Origin: a virus
DNA: 33,371 nt
IMG/VR virus record: IMGVR_UViG_3300042868_002307
Coordinates: 1 to 33,371 of that record
Direction: 5' to 3' (one strand)
Of the stretch, positions 8,673 to 17,000 are shown piece after piece. Position numbers and translations under genes: made by a program. How positions within the stretch are numbered: the first letter of the stretch is position 1; every line of letters begins with the position of its first letter. Below the pieces are notes generated by a model that ran no database searches, had not been told where the DNA came from, and saw only the letters and a list, made by a program, of their open reading frames with translations.

Positions 8673-11306
8673 ATGCCAACTATTCTGGGCGATAACGATG
8701 GGGCTAACAAAACGTTTTGGGATCTGTTCTTTGGTGGGGGCGACACCGACGCCGACTCCCACGAGGCGGTTAATGAAGCGTACTGGAAGGAGCTCATTGG
8801 TGGAGGTGTAACCGATAACGAAGCGGTTAATGACGCCTTTTGGAAGGAGTTCCATGAGAAAGGTACGTTTACAACCCCGTTTGTGTTTAACGCCGCGAAA
8901 GATAGCTCTGAGGCCAGTAAGCTTTTTGGGTTCACCGCTGAAGATGTATCTGAGTACAGCAAACCTGAATGGACCAAAATCCTTAAGGCCTTAGGGCTAA
9001 CCCCAACTAGTGCCGCAGTGCTTGGCGGCGCAGGGCTAGGTGCATTTTTTGGCGGCTCTGGCGGCTCTGGCGGTTCTGCGGGGGATACCGGCTACAAAGG
9101 GGGGATTCCTTCTCTTGCTGCTAGTCGAACCATGCTGCCTATTCCGCATACAGTGACTACAGACGCAGGGGGTGAAGCGTATTTACGGGCGAACCCGGAT
9201 GTGGCTGCAGCATACAAAGCTGACTCACAGGGGTTAAGCCCCAAAGATTACGCAGCGACGCATTACGCTAAGTTTGGGCAGGGTGAAGGGCGTACGTTGG
9301 CTACGGCACCTCGCAGGGCTGGGTCCGGTGGAGTTACATACTTCAGCCCCATGCAGTACAAGCCTGTGGCCTCTAATCCCGGGCTAACCCCCACTCCGTT
9401 TACTCCGCCTCCCATTATCCCTGCTCCGATAACACCAACACCAACACCAACACCAACGCCAACGCCCACACCGACGCCCACACCGACGCCCACACCGACG
9501 CCCACACCGACGCCCACACCGACGCCAACGCCAAAAACGTATGCCCCCTTAGGTGCTACCGAGCGGGCTACCGTCGAGCGAATGGCTAGGGAACAAGCCA
9601 CGGCCCAAGGAATCAGTCCCGAAATGGCGTTGTACCGATACGCACAACAGCAAGGTATTTCCAATGCGGGAGTGGATACGTTAATGGGGTTTGAACCGGG
9701 CTCTACCGATAAATGGGTAGGTGGGCAGCCTTCCTTACAAGCGAACGCTGCAATGGGTATAGCAAGTTTAACGCCAACGCCAACGCAACAATACGCCCCT
9801 CTGGGGGCTACCGAGCGGGCTACTGTAATCGCGGAAGCCAACAAGCGAGCGGCTGCGCAGGGTATTTCCCCCGAAATGGCGCTGTATAACTACGCACGGT
9901 TCTACGATATCCCCAATGCGGGGGTTGACACCCTGATGGGGTTCGAACCGGGCACTGCCGATAAATGGGTAGCGCAGAATATTCCCGCACCTCAAGGGAA
10001 TACATATGTAGCGCCAATTGGTGATGGGGAGGTTGCCTCCGTGTTCAAGCCCGGTGATACAGTGAACCCCAACGCGGTACCATTCAACGGGCCGGGGTCC
10101 AAGGCTGCATGGACCGCTGCACAGGACGCTGCACTGGGTGCTGCACAAAACGAAGAGGTTGCCTCCGTGTTCAAGCCCGGTGATACAGTGAACCCCAACG
10201 CGGTACCATTCAACGGGCCGGGGTCCAAGGCTGCATGGACCGCTGCACAGGACGCTGCACTGGGTGCTGCACAAAACGCTGCGCAAGGTATAGCAAGTTT
10301 ACCTACAACGGCTACGCCTCCCCAATACGCCTTCTTAGGCGAGACGGAAAAAGCGCGAGTCATTGCGGAGTTTAATAGACTTGCCGCTGCCCAAGGCATT
10401 AGCCCAGAAATGGCAATGTATAACTACGCACAACAGCAGGGTATCCCCAATGCGGGGGTTGACACCCTGATGGGGTTCGAACCGGGCACTGCCGATAAAT
10501 GGGTAGCGCAGAATATTCCCGCACCTCAAGGGAATACATATGTAGCGCCAATTGGTAATGGGGAGGTTGCCTCCGTGTTCAAGCCCGGTGATACAGTGGA
10601 CCCCAACGCGGTACCATTCAACGGGCCGGGGTCCCGGGCTGCATGGGAAGCTGCACGGGACGCTGCAATGGCTAAAGCAGGTTTAACGCCACCGCCAAAA
10701 ACGAACGCTGCAATGGGTATAGCAAGTTTAACGCCAACGCCAACGCCAACGCCAACGCCAACGCCAACGCCAACGGCTACGCAACAATACGCCCCTCTGG
10801 GGTCTACCGAGCGGGCTACCGTCGAGCGAATGGCTAGGGAACAAGCCACGGCCCAAGGGATCAGTCCTGAAATGGCGTTGTACCGATATGCACAACAGCA
10901 AGGTATCCCCAATGCAGGGGTTGATGCAATGATGGGGTTTACCCCGGGCTCGACTACTAGCTGGCTAGCTACGCAGCCTGCACCTCAAGGCCACTCGTAC
11001 ACGGGCGCTACCCCCGTAAAACTTGCACAGGGCGGCATTGCATCTCTGGCTAAAGGCAGACTGCTTAATGGTCCGGGGGATGGCGTTTCGGACTCTATCC
11101 CTGCGTCTATTGATGGGCACCAACCCGCAGCGCTTGCAGACGGCGAATACGTCATACCGGCCCGAATCGTGTCTGAGCTTGGGAATGGGTCTACTAAAGC
11201 AGGTGCGCAACAGCTAGACGCTATGATGAAACGCATTCAAACTACTAGGCGTAAAGCAACCAATATTGCCGCAAATACGCGAGCCACTAAACACCTCCCC
11301 GCATAA
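8673..11306 (+). CDS. Repeat-built virion protein with four ISPEMALY modules and a C-terminal 'LADGEYVIPA' domain
   Basis: I choose ATG 8673 (877 residues). The TTG at 8658 lies in the upstream gene, whereas GGAGAG at 8661-8666 suits the ATG. Layout: residues 1-60 contain repeated 'A(N/V)xxFW/YW' peptides; near 68-78 is one 'FVFNAAKDS' peptide; about 165-210 is a 'YLRANPDVAAAY...HYAKFGQGEGR' domain shared with the previous gene; about 254-288 is a Pro-Thr linker. Four copies of a roughly 67-residue 'QGISPEMALY' module start at residues 290, 374, 552 and 706. A 42-residue unit occurs at 453, 495 (identical) and 631. Residues about 783-877 form a C-terminal domain with 'LNGPGDGVSDSIPA' and 'LADGEYVIPARIVSELG', which I know from structural proteins of environmental podoviruses. 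A virion role is likely; its action is unknown. Confidence 0.75.
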   Translation: MPTILGDNDGANKTFWDLFFGGGDTDADSHEAVNEAYWKELIGGGVTDNEAVNDAFWKEFHEKGTFTTPFVFNAAKDSSEASKLFGFTAEDVSEYSKPEWTKILKALGLTPTSAAVLGGAGLGAFFGGSGGSGGSAGDTGYKGGIPSLAASRTMLPIPHTVTTDAGGEAYLRANPDVAAAYKADSQGLSPKDYAATHYAKFGQGEGRTLATAPRRAGSGGVTYFSPMQYKPVASNPGLTPTPFTPPPIIPAPITPTPTPTPTPTPTPTPTPTPTPTPTPTPTPTPTPKTYAPLGATERATVERMAREQATAQGISPEMALYRYAQQQGISNAGVDTLMGFEPGSTDKWVGGQPSLQANAAMGIASLTPTPTQQYAPLGATERATVIAEANKRAAAQGISPEMALYNYARFYDIPNAGVDTLMGFEPGTADKWVAQNIPAPQGNTYVAPIGDGEVASVFKPGDTVNPNAVPFNGPGSKAAWTAAQDAALGAAQNEEVASVFKPGDTVNPNAVPFNGPGSKAAWTAAQDAALGAAQNAAQGIASLPTTATPPQYAFLGETEKARVIAEFNRLAAAQGISPEMAMYNYAQQQGIPNAGVDTLMGFEPGTADKWVAQNIPAPQGNTYVAPIGNGEVASVFKPGDTVDPNAVPFNGPGSRAAWEAARDAAMAKAGLTPPPKTNAAMGIASLTPTPTPTPTPTPTPTATQQYAPLGSTERATVERMAREQATAQGISPEMALYRYAQQQGIPNAGVDAMMGFTPGSTTSWLATQPAPQGHSYTGATPVKLAQGGIASLAKGRLLNGPGDGVSDSIPASIDGHQPAALADGEYVIPARIVSELGNGSTKAGAQQLDAMMKRIQTTRRKATNIAANTRATKHLPA
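9432..9534 (+). repeat. Pro-Thr codon repeat (6/12-bp units)
   Basis: Tandem ACACCA, ACGCCA and ACGCCCACACCG units encode an uninterrupted Thr-Pro linker of about 34 residues between the NPDV domain and the first ISPEMALY module. The unit changes along the array, which suggests successive expansions. Confidence 0.9.
10029..10280 (+). repeat. 126-bp perfect tandem duplication
   Basis: Units 10029-10154 and 10155-10280 are the same over about 124 bases, encoding a 42-residue unit that begins 'EVASVFKPGDTVNPNAVPF' and contains 'NGPGSKAAWTAAQDAALGAA'. A diverged third copy begins at 10563. Absence of synonymous change between the first two units means a very recent duplication, or an assembly artefact that read data could exclude. 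Confidence 0.92.
10731..10774 (+). repeat. 6-bp ACGCCA tandem repeat (Pro-Thr linker)
   Basis: Seven head-to-tail ACGCCA-type hexamers encode a Thr-Pro run just upstream of the fourth ISPEMALY module. A short two-unit version of the same hexamer precedes the second module near 9771-9784, so linker and module appear to be duplicated together. Confidence 0.88.
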
Positions 11307-11315
11307 GGACTTAAC

Positions 11316-12371
11316 ATGGCAACCGCACCTACCACTACACCCGGAAGCAGCGCTTCCACCCTGTCTACTTGGGCAGGGCCCTATGTAACGGATATGCTAG
11401 GTCAGGCTCAAGGCATTGCGGCTACGCCTTACCAGACCTACCAAGGCCCCATGACGGCAGGAGAGTCGGGGCTGCAGTCCAAAGTCTTTCAAGGGTTAGG
11501 AAACCTAACCATGCCGCAAAACTTAGGGGGCACCTTCGCGCAACAGGGCGGGTCTTTCTTCCCTAAAGACGGGGCTGGCGGGGCGCAGCAATACACCTTC
11601 TTAGGAGCCGATCAATCCGCAAAGGTTATGGCTGAAGCTAAAAGGCAGGCTGCTGCGCAGGGTATTTCCCCCGAAATGGCGTTATATCAATACGCAAAAA
11701 TAAACAACATCCCCAATGCGGGGGTGGATACGTTAATGGGGTTTGAACCGGGCGCTACCGATAAATGGGTAGGTGGGCAGCCTTCCCTACAGTCAGGTCT
11801 TCCTCAGGGGGCCGGTACGGGTCAGCCCTCAAGCGTAGCGCAGTCCTACATGAACCCGTACTTGCAGTCTGTGCTGCAGCCGCAGATGGAAGAGCTTCGT
11901 CGCCAATCTCAAATTACTCAAATGGGTAACGCTGCCAAGATGACAGGCGCTGGGGCTTTTGGAGGCGCTCGCCAAGGTATTATGGACGCCGAAACCCAGC
12001 GGAACCTCATGCAAGAGATGAATAAGACCGTAGGCCAAGGTTACGCGACGGCTTTTGATAAAGGCACAAACCAGTTCAACGTCGAGCAGGGTCAAGGTAT
12101 GGGGGTTGCAAACCTGCTAGCCCAACAGGGTGCGGTACAGCGTGGGATCGAACAAGAAGGTGTAACAGCCGACTACAATGAATTCCTTACGCAGCGGGAC
12201 TATCCTATGAAGCAAACTCAGTATCTGCAGTCAATGCTTCAGGGGCTGCCAATCTCTACCGTAACTAGCTCCGCTGCGCCACAATCTACACTGGGAAACC
12301 TCACCTCCACAGTGGGCGGCCTAGGCTCCTTGTTCGAGAATATTAAAAAACTCATCCCCGAGACCAAATGA
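11316..12371 (+). CDS. Virion protein carrying one inserted ISPEMALY module
   Basis: This 351-residue protein has AAGGAC upstream of ATG 11316. Residues 1-75 ('STWAGPYVTDMLGQAQG', 'PYQTYQGPMTA') and 170-351 ('YMNPYLQSVLQPQMEELRRQ', 'GAFGGARQGIMDAE', 'DYPMKQTQYLQSMLQG') match the style of a conserved structural protein in environmental podoviruses. Between them, residues 93-159 are a fifth copy of the module found four times in the preceding gene. The C-terminal half is Gln-rich and helical. By position it is probably part of the internal core or ejection apparatus. The last bases overlap the next start (ATGA). No enzymatic motif was seen. Confidence 0.7.
   Translation: MATAPTTTPGSSASTLSTWAGPYVTDMLGQAQGIAATPYQTYQGPMTAGESGLQSKVFQGLGNLTMPQNLGGTFAQQGGSFFPKDGAGGAQQYTFLGADQSAKVMAEAKRQAAAQGISPEMALYQYAKINNIPNAGVDTLMGFEPGATDKWVGGQPSLQSGLPQGAGTGQPSSVAQSYMNPYLQSVLQPQMEELRRQSQITQMGNAAKMTGAGAFGGARQGIMDAETQRNLMQEMNKTVGQGYATAFDKGTNQFNVEQGQGMGVANLLAQQGAVQRGIEQEGVTADYNEFLTQRDYPMKQTQYLQSMLQGLPISTVTSSAAPQSTLGNLTSTVGGLGSLFENIKKLIPETK
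11592..11791 (+). repeat. Fifth ISPEMALY module copy, in a different gene
   Basis: This copy resembles the module at 9540-9740 in the previous gene. The last 75 or so bases of the two (ending near 9740 and 11791) differ at only about four positions, so exchange between the two genes is recent. The flanking sequence in this gene is unrelated to the donor gene. Confidence 0.88.
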
Positions 12372-14002
12372 TGAACCAAATGCAATCTCAACCTATGCCA
12401 ATGGGCCAACCGCAAGGCGCTCCACAAGGGGGTCCTCAAGGATTCAGCGCTCCCGCTGCCGGGGTAAATCTGTTCAAAGTTCAAGAGCAGTTGAAGGACA
12501 TGCCGCAGCAGCAGATCATGGCGTACGCCAACGGGTCCAATCCTGACATGGTGCCTCCATATATCGCCTTAGGCGAGATGGAACGTCGCACGCGCATGGC
12601 TAAGAATGCGCAGACCGGCCAGCCCCCACAAGGTACTGTCAAAGACAATCTGGAGAACCAGATTAAGCAGACTGCGGGTATCGCATCCCTCGGTAATATG
12701 CGTCCGCAGCAGATGGGGCAGGCCCAAGCACAGCAAGCTATGAGTACCCCCGGTGCCGTACCGGGCGGAGTGCCCCAACCCCAGCCCCAAGGGGAGCCCC
12801 CTGTAAGGATGGCCCAAGGCGGACTTGCTTCGGTGCCTATCAACTCCCGCATGACTGCGTATAAAGATGGCGGTATTGTTGGGTACGCAGAGGGCGGGGA
12901 TGTAGAGGACGAAGAGGACGAAGAAGATGACATGGGAGCCCCTAGTCCGGTAATGCTTGCTAGCGCTCAACTTCCGGGGGCGGGTATGGGAAACCCAATG
13001 GGGGACTATGCGGCTGCTAGAGACGCAATTACCGCGCAGATGGGCAAAAGAGGCCCTGCACCTAAATCCCGCGAAGAAATAATAGCTGCATTGACCCAAT
13101 CAAATCCTGAACAAGCCGCCATGCTGAAGCGGGATGTTGAGGGTGAATACCTTAAACGTTTGGAAGAATTGCAAGGCAGACAAGGGGAGAACGATATCCG
13201 GGCTCGAGAAGACCTGCAATCTCGTAGGCGTATGGACTTGTGGCAATCGCTTATTGCTGGTGGCGAAGGCTCTCGGGGCCGGGGTATTGGCGGACTCATG
13301 GCGGGTATGGGGCAGTCGCTTGGGCGTTCGTACGCAGAAAGGGCCGCAGAGGAAGCTGCACTGCGTGACTTACCCCTTAAACGCCAAGAGATTATGGTTA
13401 AGGCGCAGTATGAGATGCAAGGATTGCAACGCGCTCGCGCGGAGGGGGATATTAAAGCCGCCACCATGCACCAGCAAAACTTGGCTAAGCTAGAAAATGA
13501 AGCGAAGAAGGCTGAGTTGGGCGCATTGGGCCGATCTGTCGGCGCAGCAGGTAATGTAGCCGGTCGATATGTGTCCGGGGAAGCAACTAAAGAAGCGGCT
13601 CGAACTTATGCCGCACAACGCCTTGAGTCTTCAAAAATTGCTGCGAAATCCAAAGAGGTGCGTGCAGGTTTACGGGGTAGTGGAAAAACTCCTCCAACGC
13701 CCATAGACATAGAAATGCTGCTAGCCGAATACAAGGAACTTGTAAAAGCAAATGCCGAATCTCCTAAGCTAAGCGAACCTGAGGGCTTACGTGCAGAGCG
13801 AGCCGCTCGCATTACAGAGATTAGGCAGCAGCTAGAAGCCTTTGGTAAGACTGGCAAACGCCTCCCCGATTCTGCCCCCGCAGGCCCAACCGCAGGTCCA
13901 ACCGCAGGTCCAGTAAAGATATCCAGTGACGCTGAGTACAATGCGTTAGCAAGCGGGACTGTTTTTATCGGGCCCGATAATAAACCTCGGAGAAAGCCAT
14001 AA
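12368..14002 (+). CDS. Gln/Gly-rich internal virion protein candidate
   Basis: This is a 544-residue protein whose ATG overlaps the previous stop. The N-terminus is low-complexity (Met/Gln/Gly/Pro). Residues about 140-180 contain 'AQGGLASVPINSR' and 'KDGGIVGYAEGGD', motifs often seen in structural proteins of environmental podoviruses. An acidic run of Asp/Glu follows (about 178-188). Residues 215-430 are predicted by eye to be long charged helices, probably coiled coil, with many Arg/Glu/Ala/Leu. The C-terminal 40 residues hold a three-fold 'AGPT' repeat and a small beta end. Its position before the very large protein suggests a core or pilot protein like T7 gp14/gp15. That is inference, with no catalytic motif seen. 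Confidence 0.65.
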   Translation: MMNQMQSQPMPMGQPQGAPQGGPQGFSAPAAGVNLFKVQEQLKDMPQQQIMAYANGSNPDMVPPYIALGEMERRTRMAKNAQTGQPPQGTVKDNLENQIKQTAGIASLGNMRPQQMGQAQAQQAMSTPGAVPGGVPQPQPQGEPPVRMAQGGLASVPINSRMTAYKDGGIVGYAEGGDVEDEEDEEDDMGAPSPVMLASAQLPGAGMGNPMGDYAAARDAITAQMGKRGPAPKSREEIIAALTQSNPEQAAMLKRDVEGEYLKRLEELQGRQGENDIRAREDLQSRRRMDLWQSLIAGGEGSRGRGIGGLMAGMGQSLGRSYAERAAEEAALRDLPLKRQEIMVKAQYEMQGLQRARAEGDIKAATMHQQNLAKLENEAKKAELGALGRSVGAAGNVAGRYVSGEATKEAARTYAAQRLESSKIAAKSKEVRAGLRGSGKTPPTPIDIEMLLAEYKELVKANAESPKLSEPEGLRAERAARITEIRQQLEAFGKTGKRLPDSAPAGPTAGPTAGPVKISSDAEYNALASGTVFIGPDNKPRRKP

Positions 14003-17000
14003 TGAGTTGGAGCGATGCCCCGGAAGTTTCTAGTGAAACCCCTGCATGGGCATCTGCCCCTGAATTAAATGCGGCCCCCGTCGAAGCAGCGCCAACCTCG
14101 CTATCTGATGTAGCCCTTACGGGATTACAAAGCTTAGTGGGGTCGGGCAAATCAATGCTGCAAGGCTTTGGTGCAGAGGTTGCTCCTGCCGAATCGTTAG
14201 ACGAACTGCAGAAGTGGCTGGGGTCGAAGATGACCCCGGAGCGCCAAGCGGAGCTTAAACGCCAATCGGAAGCGACCAAAGCCGCGGCCAAGTCGGGCAG
14301 CATAGGGCAGGAGATAGCTACTGCGGGTAAGAATATTGCAGCGGCGCCGATACTCACGGCTACGCAAGGTATTGGTTCGTCCGTGCTTCCTGTTGTATTG
14401 GGTCTGGGGGCTACGGCTCTTGGGGTTTCGCTAGGCGCTCCGGTAACGCTGGCTGCTGCGGTAGGTATTGGCGCTAAGTATGCGCTCGGTGCGCTGCAAG
14501 GCGCTGGTGAAGTTAAGGGTAACATCTACGAGGAAGTTCAGAAAGAACTCGTAGCTAAAGGCGTACCCAAAGAAGCTGCTAAACAGCAAGCTCTAGCGTC
14601 CCAAGAATACTTGGGTAAGAATTGGGGCGGTATTTTGGCTGCGGGGGGTATAGGTGCCGTTGCCGGAGGTACGGGCCTTGAGAAAAACCTAACAGGCTTG
14701 TTCGGCAAGAAAACCGCTGAAGAAATTGCCAAAGATACTGCACGTAAGGCTGCTGCAGGTTATGGGACTCGCGTTGGGGCCGCTGCCCTTAAAGAAGCAG
14801 TGCCGGAGGCCATCCAAAGCGGGCAAGCCCGGGGCGCTACCAACATCGCATTGACGGAAGCGGGAGTACCTACGCCCACAATGCAAGGTGTCGCTGGCGA
14901 AGCAACTACCGGAGCCCTCTCGGGGGCTTTGGCTGCGGGGCCTGTTAGTGCTTATACAGAACGCGGAGGCCCTGCTGCCCCCACAACCTCCACAGCCCCA
15001 CCTACCGGACCTCGTGCATCCACTGCACCTAGATACTCCGCAGCGTCACCTCCTGCCCCGGCTCCTGAAGTGGTAACTCCTGAAGCGGCGGTTGCTCCTG
15101 AAGCGGCGGTTGCTCCTGAAGCGGAAGTGGCTCCTGAAGCGGCGGTTGCTCCTGAAGTGGTAACTCCTGAAGCGGAAGTGGCTCCTGAAGCGGAAGTGGC
15201 TCCTGAAGCGGCGGTTGCTCCTGAAGTGGTAACTCCTGAAGCGGCGGTTGCTCCTGAAGCGGCGGTAGCCCCTGAAGCGGAAGTAGCCCCTGAAGCGGAA
15301 GTAGCTCCTGAAGCGCCTGCGGCTCCCGCTCCCCCTGCGGGCACAGTACGTGTTTATCACGGAGGTGTTGAGGCGGGGCAAACTGGCCCCTTATGGTTTA
15401 CCAGCGATCTACGAAATGCTGAAGGGTGGGCACGTAAAGCAGTAGGGGGAGGGGAAGTTTTCTATGTCGATCTTCCAAATACGCACCCCTTGGTAGCTAA
15501 AGACTCCGAGTTTGGAGTGTTGCCCCCGCAAAATTTTGAACTTCCTGCGGAATATGCGAATCAACGCAAACGCCTAACACCCGAGCCAATTCCCGAGCCT
15601 ACCCTGCGCCCTGCGCCTACGGTATATACCCCGGAGACTGCGCCTACGGTACTAGGCCCGGATACGTTCAAAGCACTGGGTATCGGCCCCACTGCAGTTA
15701 TTCGTAAGGCCCCCATTGTGGGGTTGGATATCACTGATCCGGCTAATGCTGCGCAGATTAAACGCGATCTGGAGATGTACCGGGAAGGTCGAAGCGAAGG
15801 AATTCAGGCTAAGATTGACCGCTATCTAGCCCGTCCTGAATTTAAAGCTGTACCTTCGGAGCCCGTCAATGTACAACCCTCTCCCCCTGCGTCACCTCCA
15901 ACTGTCCAAGCCACTGAGCCCGGAGGAAGTCAGCCTAGCGTGGAAGTACCTGTTCAACCTACCGAGCCAGCACCCGTTCAGCCCGCCGCAGCCGCGGCCC
16001 CCGCGAAGCCTGCGGAAACTGTCGGACTCGGATTGGCACCTGCTGGACCTCCTACTAGCACAGGAACTGCGGCTAAAGGAACGCCTCCCGTTGCACTGAC
16101 TAAGGACACGGCTATTGCAGGATTACAAGCCCGGGTCGACAACGCCGGTACGAAACCTGCGGCCCGCAAGGAAGCTGCGGACACTATCGCGCTGCTGAAT
16201 GATCCTACGGAGAACGAGACCCAAGAAGATAAAGCCGGTAACTTACGGTTAGCAGCCAAAGTATTAGGGCGCACGGCAGTCGAAACTCCGACTAAACCTG
16301 CAGAACCCGCAGAACCTGCGACAAAGCCAAAAGTTCCTGTAGGCGGGATGTTTGGCGCTTTGGTTAAACCCGGAACGCCCGATATTGCTCAAGAGGAAGC
16401 TCCTACAAAAGCTCCCAAGAAAGCTCCCAAGAAAGCCCCTAAGCAGGGCCGGGCGGTTGACTTTACTACTGAGGAAGCCAAGGCAGAGGCTAAGGCCGAA
16501 GCTGCTGCGGTAAAAGCCGCGCGGATTAGAGCCGATCAGGCTAAACGACAAGCGGCGGCACTAGCTAAGAAGTCAAAGAAACAGCAAGGGAAGATACTGT
16601 TCGGAGCGCCAAAAGCCCCTCCTGCTAAACCCCAAGCTGCGCAAGACGCGGCAGATACGCTGGCTGCAATGGGCCGCACGTTGCCCGCCGAAGATACCCG
16701 TAGCTTGCCAGAGCGCGTCAAAGATGCCGTGGCGGACTTTATGCCAAAGCGTAAGGGAACGGAAAGCTGGACTACTGCGTTTGTCAATATGGCGTCGGAC
16801 GCCCTTGACGCTAGTGAGCCGCTGATCCGGGCAGTTCGTGAGGAAGCCCGAGCTACCATGCCTGAAGGCGAAGCTACAGACCTGCTGATGCAGTTGAGCC
16901 AGTCTCAAGCATCCCATGCAAGCTCTTTGGCGGACTCCGCACTGCAGACAGGGGGGCTTAAATACAACCCTGAAACGTATAAATTTCAAACTACAAAGTC

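Larger units (their letters stand above)
9540..10989 (+). repeat. Four copies of a ~200-bp module (ISPEMALY module) within one gene
   Basis: The copies start at 9540, 9792, 10326 and 10788. Each encodes about 67 residues: 'YA.LG.TE.A.V...', then 'AAQGISPEMALY.YA', then 'I.NAGVDTLMGFEPG', then a Trp-containing end ('DKWV' or 'TSWL'). Copies 2 and 3 share a stretch of about 110 identical bases ending near 10020 and 10552. Copies 1 and 4 are nearly identical over their first two thirds. The pattern fits recent duplication and recombination between copies. I recognise no named domain. Confidence 0.9.

Noticed and set aside
9263-9844. Minus-strand Gly-Val repeat frame
   Set aside because: It is the complement of the Pro-Thr codon repeats and carries no independent coding signal.
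8268-10774. CRISPR-like or regulatory repeat array
   Set aside because: The repeats are in frame within genes, have no unique spacers, and encode Pro-Thr linkers or protein modules.
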